From NCBI GenBank assembly GCA_032718475.1, contig JAUCBJ010000657.1, forward strand, positions 22,052 to 86,051: 64,000 nt of DNA, read 5' to 3'. Position 1 is the stretch's first letter. The number at the start of each line of letters is the position of its first letter. Shown here piece by piece: positions 19,190-30,734 of the stretch. Below the pieces are notes generated by a model. The model did not search any database. It saw nothing but the letters and a program-made list of their open reading frames with translations, and had not been told where the DNA came from. This DNA is from Nemertoderma westbladi (lineage: Eukaryota > Xenacoelomorpha > Nemertodermatida > Nemertodermatidae). Made by a program: the position numbers and the translations under genes.

Positions 19190-19800
19190 TTAGAACAAAA
19201 TTACACCTTGGATAATAAATGTGCTTTTAATTTATTTTGAAAAATAGGTTTGGATTTTGACTGCCGCAGACTGGTATCTATTGAGTTCCATAAAGTAGCT
19301 CCCTCATATTTTAAGCCTCTTTGTGCAACCAGTAATCGAGTTCGTGGAACAAACAATTTATTATCTGAAGCTGATCTTGTATTGTATGAATGTACCGTAT
19401 TTGTTTTTTAAAATTTAGAGTCAAGAACATATTAGTGGTCTGCATAAAGTGCGGATAAGTAATGGTTTGCTGATAAAGGTAGCTGTACCAGGTGCCAGTA
19501 GAACCCAGGAAGACTCCACCAATCTACAGAATAATCTGTGATTTGTGTGTATTGTACACTTCCCTAATATTTACGGCTGTACCACCCCTGTCCATGTTTC
19601 CATTATTGGCTGTTGGTTATAATTGGTTTGTGATATCCATCAAGGTGTAGCAGGGGATGATCCGTGTCATCCTTTAGAAATGTTTCAGTCAAGCACAGTA
19701 CATCGAATTGTTTAGAAAGTACGTCTAAAGTAGTATCGCATAGGTTTTTCCATATACTTCTGCAGTTTAGATGGAATATTTTTAACGGTTCCTTAACTGT
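19190..19800 (-). pseudogene. CR1-like LINE relic: endonuclease start joined to C-terminal tail
   Basis: On the minus strand, from 19800, the text resembles the N-terminal part of a LINE endonuclease (LNCRSIWKNL, SKQFDVLCLTETFL, LDGYHKPIITN), then passes after an internal deletion to a typical LINE C-terminus (LFVPRTRLLVAQRGLKYEGA, LWNSIDTSLR, FQNKLKAHLL) near 19400-19200. Several stops and phase changes are present. The endonuclease part is like that of the plus-strand LINE at 26908-27835 and matches the relic at 54440-54900. Confidence 0.65.
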
Positions 19801-19984
19801 GTTTGTTTAGAAGAGAGTTGAAGGATTCATAAGTGAAATAATGTATTAATTATTGTAGAAATGAGATAGATTTATATCAGGATCAATTGCTCAGAAGTGG
19901 CTGTTAGAAGCAGATAGATCAATAGGATCAAGAACTTCGTTACCAGTAGAAAATTATTAGAATCAGAGTTAGGAATATCATGGA

Positions 19985-20110
19985 TAGAAAAAGCATGGTG
20001 GACAGCCCATGACTTGAAAGATTAAAGGACACTGGCCTTGAACATTCGGAAAATCTCGTGGAAGTCATTGGAGATAGGGATTTGTACTGGCAATAGTGTG
20101 TTGTTAAGAC
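19985..20110 (+). pseudogene. RTE-like LINE C-terminal tail relic
   Basis: Reads KHGGQPMT and then LKDTGLEHSENLVEVIGDRD, the same conserved tail as in the minus-strand RTE fragment at 59591-60070 (HGGQPMTFLRRILKDTGLE). One stop lies inside and it is followed by a stop at 20095. Only the first ~50 bases are kept in the paralogous segment at 55060-55110. Confidence 0.65.
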
Positions 20111-20357
20111 GGCAATAGCATTCTTCAACATTTGAATTATTATGTCAAAAAGTTAAATATATGATCATTATATTACATTATATTATCATTATATATGATC
20201 ATGATATGATTATTTATTATGTTAAATAATTTAATTATTTCAAATATGTTTAATAAATATTAAATAAATGTTAAATATTTTAAATATGTTGTAAAATTAT
20301 ATTATTTTTATATATTTAAAGTTAATTTCCGAAAAGTATTATTAAAGTCAAATATTA

Positions 20358-21252
20358 TTATACATCACTTTTTCCACGGCAATGAAACACCCATTTGTTT
20401 GCTGCTTTCCTATAACTTGCAACAAATATGTACATCACGTAGAAATTTAAACTAAAAACAAAAGTAGATATATTCGAAACGTATGCAGAAATATATGCGG
20501 CGTAACGCAATGCTGTATAATTAGTAAATTCTTCTATTTCTGTGGTCAATGGATTGATACTATTCTCAAGACCCTTCTGGTACACCCAGATGGTATGCCA
20601 CACAATACTCGCTATATCTTTAACACACATTAATATTGTTGTTATTAGCATCATCTTTACTGCTGCAACCAATTTTATGGTCGATGGTGAATTTGGCGTT
20701 AATTTAACCTGTTTCCTTAACTTATATATCATTAAGCCATTTATTAAAGAAACTAATACAACTTGTGCGATCCTACGTATAGGTTTAAAGGTATCCAGAA
20801 AAGCGAAACCCCTGTCTACATGTATATTAATAGCTCTATAGTAATCTTCTAGAGCTAAATAATTTCTAACACCATCAATATATCTTATCTCACCAACAAA
20901 CAGTACTAAATATGGCCAATATAGCAGAGCTGATTTTATAATTGTAAATAATACAATGAAATATATCATGTTCTTATTTTTAAATTTCGTATCTTTATAC
21001 CAAACTGGGAAATATAGTGCAGCGATTCGTTCTGCGCCCATAACTAGTATTAGAGTTGAATCTACCTGCTGAAACCACCAAGCAAAGATAGGCCAGGTAA
21101 CTAGAAACAACCAGTAAGCGACATTAGGTCAGTACAGAGTTACAAAGTATCTATCATTAAGATTGTGCACAGTGTAATGGGTATACCACCACCCAAAATT
21201 AATACCAAGCAAAAAAAACATACCCATTGATATTAGAATATCAAGAACAAGC
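20358..21252 (-). pseudogene. Seven-transmembrane receptor, copy A (5'-truncated, one nonsense codon)
   Basis: Encodes the receptor from mid TM2 to the natural C-terminus (stop at 20358-20360). Seen: a TM3 region with AERIAALYFPVWY, the equivalent of the E/DRY segment, two hydrophobic helices (TM4, TM5), TM6 (MLITTILMCVKDIASIVWH) and TM7 ending SLNFYVMYIF, the usual NPxxY position. It matches copy B at 55323-56609 closely. An in-frame TGA at 21129-21131 replaces a Cys codon of copy B. The 5' part is lost where the composite repeat X begins near 21253. Class A-like by layout; the ligand is unknown. Confidence 0.8.
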
Positions 21253-22207
21253 AACAATGCAACAACAAGCAGCCTTCACACCATTTAAGAATCTGGAGGA
21301 GATATAGGAAGTGTTTCCACTTCATATTCAGTAGCAGATAGAGCACATCGTTCAATTGTTAAATAACTAGGTAATGTATATCATGAACCATGGACACCTC
21401 CAGAACTATGCTCCCTTCAGTGGGATAGTAAGCTACTGGGGACATTATTAAATAAATACCAATCCGAAGATAGAGTAACTATGCCCATTGTTGACTCTAC
21501 CAATTTGAAGTTCCTTGGGCTTGGAGTACCAAGTTACAAAACTGGTTCTGATCAGTGTTCTGGTGATATAATTGCTGGTCTGACATCTTCTTTACATCTG
21601 ACATCTCCATCTTCCTTAGAAAAGGAAATCTGTTGATAACATTGTCACTACGACATTTGATACAACAACTTTAAATACTGGTCATTTATCAGCTGCTTAC
21701 ATCTCTATTCAGGGAAGGATTAACTAACACCTCTTATGGTCTGGATGTTGTCACCATATAGGGGAACTTCTGATTGGACATGTATTTGAGGACCTGAAAA
21801 TTGAGGCATCAAAATCTTTGATATCAAAATATCAGATTCTCTCGATTTTATACCGTTTCTGGTGTTCACAATGCCCGGCCTCGAAAACTCATGGATACGA
21901 ATTTCTTGCACCAAACATAAATCTTTAATAATAGGTATGATATACAGGACTGACCCTATTTCCCATAACAATTATATACTACTTGATTCTACTTTAAACA
22001 AATTAACTTCTCTAAATCTCGATGCCGTTTTAACTGGTAACATAAACATAAATTTACTTAAACCCACAAAAAATTGAGTTCACATAGAATACATAGGTAA
22101 AACATAGAATAGAAATACATAGATCTTCTAGGTTCTTATGGCTACACCCAGCTAATTAAACATCCCACTCGTATAGATGCAGTTACAAAATCTTAATCTC
22201 TTTTAGA
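21253..22207 (+). mobile_element. Composite repeat X, copy 1 (internal fragment)
   Basis: Near-identical to 36560-37395 and to the corresponding parts of the copy at 38569-44696. It holds a decayed reading frame with QWDSKLLGTLL, IVDSTNLKFLGLGVPSYK and FDTTTLNTG (21270-21720) and then a LINE endonuclease piece (SLIIGMIYRTDP, LDAVLTGNININLL; 21862-22077). One frame-saving base (position about 21540) is present here but missing in copy 2, and a stop (AAATAACTA) is specific to this copy. It interrupts receptor copy A. Confidence 0.8.
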
Positions 22208-23084
22208 GATTTATAACTCTATAATAATGTCACGTGCCTTAACAAATAGGGGCTTCAAGCACTCATCCACAATGGATATATTACTATATGATGTGGTTGC
22301 TAACCTCCAAGACAGTGGAGAAAAATTTGAATCATGTTGCAGCGCAATCTTTGTATCAATGGAAACCTGGTATTGATTGCAAGTAATACTTAATTTAAAA
22401 CACCAACATATATGGATACAAGTGGTTTTACCAATCACCTCGGAATTATCAAATTGTCAATATAATCGATTTCAATAACTTTTGACTTTTATTTAGCCAG
22501 TTCGTCGATTGCTTGTCTTGTTGTCTAATAGCTACCATTATTGGCAGTTCCATATGAAATAAGTCTCACATTGCCTGAACTGTTGGTGACAAAATATGAA
22601 AGAAGATATATCTTTAGTCTTTGTGATGAAGCATATTGATGAAACACTATAAACCTATCAACTTATGGTGATACAAACATTGATAAACACAAACTTATAG
22701 ATTTGAAGTCGAAGTCAATTATTAAAAAAATCCTTCGTCTACTCCTGGTATTGATAATGAATTAAAGAAGGATCATGGGATGCATCAGATCGTAATGGAG
22801 CCAACCCACCCGTGTCACATCAAAAACAGCTACTGTTATTGATCAGGTATTTGTTTCAGACATCAGTTAAATTTACAATCATGGCATAGGAAAAGAAAGG
22901 ATCAGCGACCACTATACGGTGTTCATGACACGTAAAAGACAGAAAAGACTACCTAGTATATCCATGAGAATGAAGTGTATTACATATAAATCATAATCAA
23001 AGGAAAACTGTCCAGCTAATCAATTTGCTTACAATCACAGACAAACGGGGTGGGGGGTACTTTGGCACATCCACGTTTCTTTTT
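22208..23084. other. Anonymous sequence with a small LINE endonuclease relic
   Basis: Around 22780-22930 on the plus strand, fragments read HQIVMEPTHP, TATVIDQVFVSD and GKERISDHYTVF, the end of a LINE endonuclease, in more than one phase. The rest shows no supported coding sequence. Confidence 0.45.
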
Positions 23085-23366
23085 TCAATCAACACTACCA
23101 GAGCTTCTCGGTTGGCCATGTTTCTTTGCAACAGAAACACTCTTATTTGACTTACATAGTGATTCGGCTTCTTGAGACTTAAATTCCAAAAGGTCTACCT
23201 GCCTTTTCTTAGGAATTCCAGGATCGGTGCAGTTGGACCTGAATGTTAACCATGAGTTGCATATAGCCATATCTAAGAAATGGGCAAAGAACTTGCAGTA
23301 TAACTTAGTAGACATGTAGCAGTAGACATGTATGGTAATGCTGCGATTATCATACCACTTTATCAC
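23085..23366 (-). pseudogene. piggyBac-like transposase fragment
   Basis: 93 codons on the minus strand. KWYDNRSITIH is followed, after an internal loss, by KLYCKFFAHFLDMAICNSW and IPKKRQVDLLEFKSQEAESL, matching the late part of piggyBac (PGBD) transposases where the protein ends its catalytic domain. The catalytic aspartates and the C-terminal Cys-rich domain are absent. It abuts, head to head, a LINE ORF1 fragment on the plus strand. Confidence 0.65.
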
Positions 23367-23369
23367 TAT

Positions 23370-23859
23370 CCTTAAAGAAGAGCTTCAAACCCTTAAAAAA
23401 TCTCACAAGGACCTCGAACAATACACTCGACGCAATACCATACTTCTACACGGACTTAAAGAGGACCGACCGGTTAGCGAAACAGGTAATGACCGACAAT
23501 TTGTCGAGAAGCTTTTATCGCACTCAAGGTATGGCATCACAACAGGCCAGATCGACATCGTCCACCGTGTGGGAGCTAAACGAGACAATCGCAACCGACC
23601 CAAAATTATACGATTTATCGGACACGCCCAAAGGAACCAACTGCTCTACATCCCCAAGAAAGACCACCCGGAACAAATGAAGGGGCTCTACTTCACAGAG
23701 AACCTGATCCCACAGTGCGCTGCCATTCTCAATAAGGCGACGGACGCCAAGAGAAAACAACTCAACTGCTCCACTCCGCATACTCCCGAAATGGAAACGT
23801 ATATGTCAAATACGATAGAGAGACCCCAGCAAAGCAGATCCCAACCGTGGACGCCTTAA
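23370..23859 (+). pseudogene. LINE ORF1-type RNA-binding protein fragment
   Basis: Starts in a coiled coil (LKEELQTLKKSHKDLEQYTR) followed by RRNTILLHGLKED, IDIVHRVGAKRDNRNRPKII and FIGHAQRNQLLY, the arrangement of ORF1 proteins of many LINEs: coiled coil, RRM-like fold, then a C-terminal domain. It would bind the LINE RNA. The 5' end is truncated at the piggyBac fragment. No endonuclease or RT follows. Confidence 0.7.
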
Positions 23860-23948
23860 ATAATCTGCTGAAGTCGACTACTATTCCAAAGTAGCTCCAG
23901 AAAGATCGAGAATCGGAATGTATCTCAACCCTTTTTCACGGCTTTCTG

Positions 23949-24780
23949 TAACTAAATGTGTCAGCACTACACTATGATTTAAATATTACTTAATAAATAT
24001 AATTTAGTATATACAGATATATGAACGGTGTATATGTATATACAAATATATGAACGGTGTATATGGTATTTTAATATATACCTACTAAGTTTTCACTATC
24101 AAACTAAGTAACTAAATGTGTCAGCATTACACTATGATTTAAATATTACTTAATAAATATAATTTAGTATATACAAATATATGAACGGTGTATATGGTAT
24201 TTTAATATATACCTACTAAGTTTTCACTATCAAACTAAGTAACTAAATGTGTCAGTATTACACTATGATTTAAATATTACTTAATAAATATAATTTAGTA
24301 TATACAGATATATGAACGGGTTATATGTATATACAAATATATGAACGGTGTATATGGTATTATAATATATACCTACTAAGTTTTCACTATCAAACTAAAA
24401 TTTAGTATATACAAATATATGAACGGTGTATATGGTATTTTAATATATACCTACTAAGTTTTCACTATCAAACTGAGTAACTAAATGTGTCAGCATTACA
24501 CTATGATTTAAATATTACTTTATAAATATAATTTAGTATATACAGATATATGAACGGTGTTTATGGCTTTTTAGTATATACCTACTAAGTTTTCAATATC
24601 AAACTAAGTAACTAAATGTGTCGGCATTACACTATGATTAAAATAAAAAATATACTAAATATGTATAATGTGTATATGAATGGTGTATATGGTATTCTAG
24701 TATACCTGCTAAGTTCTCACTAACAAACAGTAATTAAATGTGTTAGCATTACTTAATATAATCCTACTATGCAAACATGC
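23949..24780. repeat. AT-rich tandem array, about 131-bp period
   Basis: Five or six units begin with GTAACTAAATGTGTCAGCAT (starts near 23949, 24108, 24239, 24476, 24607, 24729) and contain the phrase ATATATGAACGGTGTATATG. Units vary by internal duplication or loss of the 'atatgaacggtgtatat' segment. The last units are more diverged. No gene. Confidence 0.85.
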
Positions 24781-24946
24781 GTGATATAGGTAGCTTTGAA
24801 CACTACTTTTTTATTTTGCTAGAGTAGACTATCTGTCAGTGTTATAAATATTTTATATTGGGTTATTGACTAATGGTAGCCGGTATTTTGTATACAATAT
24901 AGCATAGAGGTATATCTGTCTATGCTACATATAATCGATTTTTAGC

Positions 24947-26520
24947 TTAACCCTATTAGTACCGGGCGATAAAATGTTGTACAAATACCGGGGGGGGGGG
25001 GGTCATATTGACCCCCCCCCCCCCCCCCCCCCCTCTAAAATCTACAAATATTTACGAACACGTCTGATTTTTAATTTGTACGTAGGTATCACTTGCCTGG
25101 ATCCGACAAAAAAAAAATTTCGAAAAAATGTACTGGGGTGGTTATATTGCAGCACCAAAATTACAAGTAGTGCACAATTTTCACAAAATTTGAAAGTTAC
25201 ATTTTCGGCTAATTATTTTTCAATACAGGTTTTCTGGGGTGCAAAATACATTGGAAAATATTTAAAAATGATATGATTACTATAAATGGCTGTTTAGCCC
25301 TTTCTGCGTAGGAAAAAAATGAAAAAAACAAGTAACCAGCACTTTTCAGTTAGAACACAAAATTTTTAATTCACTTATACGATGCTATAAATTCACATCT
25401 TCAGGTTTTCGAGGGCGCTGATTCTAATGGAATACATTTCTAATATGCCAGATCATTGCTACTTGTATTTTTCGGCGTAATTTGGTAAATTTTGCTGCTA
25501 GCACCAAATTTCGTACCCATCACCAAAAAGTACAAGTTTGCGATGTCCAGTGCTGTTTTTATTGATTCCATCGGATTCAGGACCCTCATAAACCCGTATA
25601 ACGCAAGAAACAAGGTGATACTATCTACCGATCAATTTGCATATTTTCCAAAATTTGGTGCTGGCACAACATTTTTCACCCACCGGCGAAAAATACAAGT
25701 TTGATAACTCTTATGAAATTTTTACTGATTCCATTGAATTCAGAACCATCACAAACCCGTATAACGCAAGAAACAAGGTGACACAATCAATTGATATATT
25801 TGATGGTTTTCAAAATTTGGTGCTAGCACCACATTTTGCACCCACATCCGAAAAATACAAGTTTGAGATGTCTAGTTCGATAATTATATTTTCCATTGAA
25901 TTCAAAACAGCCATAAACCTCTAAAACTCTAATTGTCACAAACAATTTTATCTATTGAATGGATTTTCAAAATTTCGTGCTAGCACCACAATTTACACAC
26001 AGCACCGAAAAATACAAGTTTGATACGCTTGGTGCAACTCGTATATATTTCATCGAATCCAGAACCCCAAAAAACCCCAATTGCGTAAAAATCAAGTTTC
26101 AAACAATCAATTTACAAAATTGACTTATTTCAAAATTTGGTGCTGGCACCAAAATTTGGCACCCACCGAAAAAAACAAGTTTGAAATTTCTAAATAAATT
26201 TATATGAATTCCATCCAATTTCTAACACCAAAAAACCGGTGCAAATCAAAAATAGAGATGTTACAATTCATATTTAATGAAATGTAATTTTCAAAAAACG
26301 TCTCAAAAAAAGTGCCAAAAGTAGGGTTAAAAAATGGTGCTATAACTCGAAAAGTACCCAATATTTTTGAAAACGGTTTTCACTACTAGGAAGACAATAG
26401 ATTTTTAGGAAAAGTCATAATATTTCAGATTCCCAACTGCGTTTGTTTCAGAATTATAATAAAAAAACCACGGGGGGGGGGCATATTGACCCCCCCCCCC
26501 CCCGGGTTTAATAGGGTTAA
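24947..26520 (+). mobile_element. MITE family P, copy 2: full-length piggyBac-like element
   Basis: Flanked by TTAA at 24947-24950 and 26517-26520, the target site of piggyBac elements. Core of 1566 bp. Ends: CCCTATTAGTACCGGG and, inverted, CCCTATTAAACCCGGG. Near each end a hairpin GGGGTCA-TAT-TGACCCC is embedded in long G and C runs. The interior has about five ~160-bp units (a TACAAGTTTG mark at 25531, 25694, 25856, 26013, ~26174) with a GGTGCTAGCACC palindrome. No transposase is encoded, so it would depend on a piggyBac enzyme elsewhere. Confidence 0.85.
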
Positions 26521-26582
26521 TAGGACGTATATATACATATTAGATAGGTATTGAACATTTTTTTTTTTTTAGATAGAACCTT

Positions 26583-26918
26583 ATGTACCAAGGCAGTCAC
26601 CCTTCGTGCGATTTTTGCTTCTCCCAAATAAATATTACAGAGAAACAATTTAACTGTACCCTTTGTCGCAATATATACCACATACCCTGCAGAACACACT
26701 TAAGCACCTCTGATATACTAAACGGAAATACAACAGACAATAATTACTGTATATTCTGCAACCTAGAAATTTTCCCTTTTGCTGTAGTTCCAGACAATGA
26801 CACTGACATATTTAACCAGTACTCGAACAGAGACGACAGTTCTTTACCAACAGACTATACTGAGACAAACAACATATTTGAAGACATAGACCCGGACCAA
26901 AATATAAAACTCAAATAA
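26583..26918 (+). pseudogene. LINE N-terminal zinc-finger (PHD-like) ORF
   Basis: 111 codons. The motif CDFC...CTLC...YHIPCRTH...YCIFCNLE has the C-x2-C / C-x2-C / H-x2-C / C-x2-C spacing of PHD-like fingers often found at the start of CR1/L2-type LINE proteins. An acidic tail follows. The stop at 26916 is probably not natural, because the endonuclease frame opens in another phase at 26908. Confidence 0.6.
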
Positions 26919-27835
26919 CACAGACGGTACATACTTTACAGAACAGAAATTTAATGAAGCTACATTCAAAAAATCACTACTGGTATACCACATAAACTGT
27001 AGGAGCCTAAATAAAAACCTGACATCGACCATCGACTATCTCAACTTACTCGACAAACGGTTTGATGTAATTACCTTTACAGAGACTTTTTTGACAGACG
27101 AAACTGAACTAACTATTTTAAATATAGACGGATACTCGCAACCATTAGTAGACAACAGACAGTATGGAAAACGGAGCCGTGGTGGAACTGCCATTTACGT
27201 AAAAAACGGACTAGAATACACCTGCCGTACGGACATAAACATTGAACGCTGCGAATCTTCCTGGGTCAGTGTTTCCCAATCTAAACAAAGTAACAGAAAA
27301 CCCATTTTAATTGGTACCATATATCGACCCGAATCATACAAATTATCAGATTTTTTGGAAAATTTAAACTGTACATTAGATGAAATTTCAAATAAAAATA
27401 TAGATTCAATTATAACCGGTGATTTCAACATTGACCTTCTACGAACACAAAACACTAACAGTAGTACATATCTTCAAACACTCGAATCCAACTCATTTGA
27501 ACAACTGATTAAAGTAGCCACTAGAATTACGCTCCACTCAAAAACCTTGATTGATCATATCTTTACCAATATAAAGGATAAAACCTTAACTCCGGGTGTT
27601 TTTCAAGCAGAAGTAGGGATAACCGATCACTTAGGAACCTTCATATCAATACAAAACACAGCATGTTTTTGTAATCGCTTCAAATACGACTTTTCAAAAT
27701 TCGACAAAAAACTATTTTTAAGTGATCTAACTAAGACTATTACTCATTACTATACTAAGACATTACTCGACAATTTTTTAAGCCTTTGTCTGACAACGCT
27801 AATTTGCGTAATAAGTACCGGTACCGGTACTGATA
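26908..27835 (+). pseudogene. LINE apurinic-like endonuclease domain
   Basis: Open from 26908. Blocks: VYHINCRSLNKNL, FDVITFTETFL (catalytic Glu), GGTAIYVKNGLEY, IGTIYRPE, IITGDFNIDLL (GDFN catalytic block), KTLIDHIFTN and AEVGITDHLGTFI (catalytic Asp-His). In LINEs this enzyme nicks target DNA to prime reverse transcription. All main catalytic blocks are present. After about 27770 the sequence leaves the LINE and enters the inserted element. Confidence 0.8.
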
Positions 27836-27909
27836 TAACCTAGAGCTAATTATTACTTTGATCTCGCTGATCTCGCCGCTATTACTGGAGATTATTCATC
27901 TAGGAGACG

Positions 27910-30480
27910 ATGGCACCTCCACGTTGCTGCCAATGCGCTTCAAAGAGTATTTGCCGCAGTTGTAGCTGTGTCAAAGCAGGAAGTGAGTGTGCCAACTGCA
28001 TCCCAACATCCCTAGGACGGTGTCAAAACTCGATAACAGCAATTCAGATTTATGTTGGAGATTCAGGACATGGTACAGATGTTACGCTGGTTCCGATTGA
28101 TGTGAGTGTGTCGGACAACGAGGCAACTATCGTTTTGTCATCACCGAACGTGATAACTGATGTTGGGGACCAAAGGATGCGCGAAGCCTTTGGTAGTCCA
28201 ATGCTTCATTCTACAGGCGACCCTGGAGTAAATGTTGAGTGGGGATTACGTTATTCTCGATTGGTAACACTGAGGTCTCGTCGTTACGATGTACCGGGAG
28301 GGAGTTTGGGACGAAAGATGGTGTCTCAATTGGCGGAGGAATTGGAGGAACTTGTTAAAGGTGACTGCCCATCAGAAAAACCCTTGATTCTCCTCGCGGT
28401 AGCATTACAAAGAGATCATGATGTACAAATGTCCAGTGAAGTTCGGCAGCTTATAAATCGTAGGCTTGACCTGTGGTGTGATGGCAAATATGATATGCTT
28501 GTGGATGAGGCAGTTAGGTGTGACCATCGTTTTCCAGCTGGAGGGAGCCGCAAAGATGACACGGAGCATGCACAGCGGGTATTTAGCCGTTTAGTTTTAC
28601 AGGGCAAGATCCGTGCTGCGGTATGTTTTATTACAGAGCGGTCATCAGCGGGAATCCTGGACCCTAGCAGCCAAGCGGGAAATCAGGACCCAGGAGTAGC
28701 AACCCGCTGTGACTTAACGGAATTGGCAGGGGTTGAACAGATGGGGGCAGGTCTTAAGGCTGGAATCGAGGGCGCTATCCATGCTTTGGATGAAGTGTTT
28801 GCCAGTGGTGATACTGAATGTGTAATGCTTGTTGATGCAGCCAATGCTTTTAATAACCTTGACAGAGCACCTGCCCTTTGGCATGTTAGGCTATTGTGGC
28901 CTAGATGCTCTCGGTACCTCTACAACTGTTATAGGGGGTATTCAGCTTTGATTCTGCATGGAAACAAACAGCCAATACTTAGTCAGGTAGGCCCAACCCA
29001 GGGAGACCCATTGGCAATGCTGATGTATGGTGCGAGCACAATTCCATTAATACGGTCCCTAGAAAGTGTTGATGCCACAGGTCATCTTACTGACATGGAT
29101 GAAACACTACAGCCAGAGGCAGAAGTCGGACCGGGAGAGACGGGTCGACAATTTGACACTCCCACTTCTACATTTGACGCACCTGGCGAGATGTCTGAAG
29201 TGACGATGCAGCCTGAAGCAAGAGCGAGTGAGTTGCAGAGTTGGTATGCAAATGATTTGGCACGTCTAGGATCACTAGTTACAGTTGTGTGTTGGTTTAA
29301 GGAGCTTTGTTGTCAGGGACCAAGAGTGGGATATTTCCCTGAACCAAAGAACACTGTGCTCGTTGTTCGGGATGGTCTTCATGATGCAGCCAAACAGCTG
29401 TTTGTCCCGCTGGGGTTGAAAGAAGAGAATATCGTGACTGGGTGGAGATTTCTGGGTGGATTTATTGGAGCACAAAGCGAACGAGATAACTTTTTGAATG
29501 AAAAGATCGAGCAATGGGTGCAACATATCGAGGTGTTGGCGGGGGCAGCAAAGACTTACCCACAAGAATCACTCACCGCCTTGACGAAGTCACTACAGGC
29601 AGAATGGGACTACACAATGAGAGTGATGGATGTCAGACCAGATAAGTATGAGCCATTGTGACGCGCCTTAGCTGAAAAGTTTTTACCAGCCTTGTTTGGA
29701 GTGGTTGTTCCGCAAGCTGATCTGGACCTGTTGTTTCAGCCCGTGCGTCATGGTGGAATTGGGTTACGTGATCCAGTGTTCAGAGCTGCTAGTGCGTATC
29801 AAGCCTCGAGGGAAGGCACCGAGCTGGTGGTGAGAGCCTTGAAGGAAAAGACTCCCCTATCAGTGGAGGATCATAAAACGTTGCTACAGGGAACCATCCG
29901 TGAAACTAGGTTGAGGGAGGCAGTGCGGGCGAGCGAGGTTCAGACAGTTGTATTGGGGGCAATGGTGCCAGATCGAGCGCGATCAGTGAAGCGCCAGCTG
30001 GACTCGAAAACTGCTGGCTGGTTGAGTGTGACCCCATCGCTGCTTCATCAGACAGGCATTTCAGCGCAGACATTCCGCGACGCCCTGTGTCTGCGGTATG
30101 GTTATACTCCCCCGGAGTTGCCATCACACTGTGACGGCTGTGGTGCTATCTTCACCATAGACCACGCCCTGAATTGCAAAAAGGGCGGGCTGATATGTCG
30201 TCGACATGATGAAATGCGGGATGTGATCGGCGAGTTGTGTGGGTTGGCCTGGGGTATGAGTGCAGTCAAGCGGGAGGTAGTGCTACGAGAGGGCCAGTAT
30301 CTTGGAGACGCGGGAGTCCGAACAGAGTATGGGCACCACAGAGGGAGGCGTCGTTCGACGTATGCGTTACAAACGCTGACGCTCCCTCACATCGTGCCCG
30401 TACAACAGACAGTATCCTCTGCGAGAAGGAACGAGTCAAAAAGCAGCACCACTGTCGCATTAGCGAGCAGCTGCGCCTGA
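27910..30480 (+). pseudogene. Reverse transcriptase of the inserted retroelement
   Basis: ATG at 27910. The N-terminus is Cys-rich: CCQCASKSICRSCSCVKAG, then CANCIP..LGRCQN, a zinc-binding look resembling CXC-type motifs. The RT follows: GKIRAAVCFITE, CVMLVDAANAFNNLDR (motif A), VGPTQGDPLAMLMY, WYANDLA at motif C and GWRFLGGFIG. A TGA at 29659-29661 interrupts the frame, which continues in phase (FLPALFG...) to a Cys/His block CDGCGAIFTIDHALNCKKGG and RRHDEMRD. Motif C normally reads ADD; here it is AND, so the enzyme is predicted inactive. The clade is uncertain. Confidence 0.7.
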
Positions 30481-30734
30481 CCTTCACCCCCCTAGCGATG
30501 ACTTCGGATGGTGTGTGGGGCAGAGAGGCATCTCACTTTATCCATCACTTGGCGGCAAAGTTGTCAGAGAAGGACAGTTGGAACGAGAAACCCCCAGGAT
30601 TCGTTCTCGGATGGGTTAGGGCCCGTCTGTCCATCGCGTTGGTGTGCGCTGTGGGTTTGTGCCTTAGAGGGGGGCGACGTTCGTGGCGGCTACTGGGGCT
30701 GGATGACAGCGCAGGTGCTTGGGTGGCAGACTGA
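30320..30734 (+). pseudogene. C-terminal domain of the inserted retroelement (shifted frame)
   Basis: After about 30320 the coding sense moves to another phase: VWAPQREASFDVCVTNADA, then LRLTFTPLAMTSDGVWGREA and FVLGWVRARLSIAL, ending TGA at 30732. It is the expected continuation after the Cys/His block, judged by its conserved-looking Trp/Arg-rich ending, and points to a 1- or 2-base indel near 30310-30340. Function unknown; possibly an endonuclease domain. Confidence 0.5.

Noticed and set aside
23332-23370. Start codon of a 175-codon protein at 23332
   Set aside because: The first dozen residues come from piggyBac DNA on the other strand; only the part from about 23370 is LINE ORF1.
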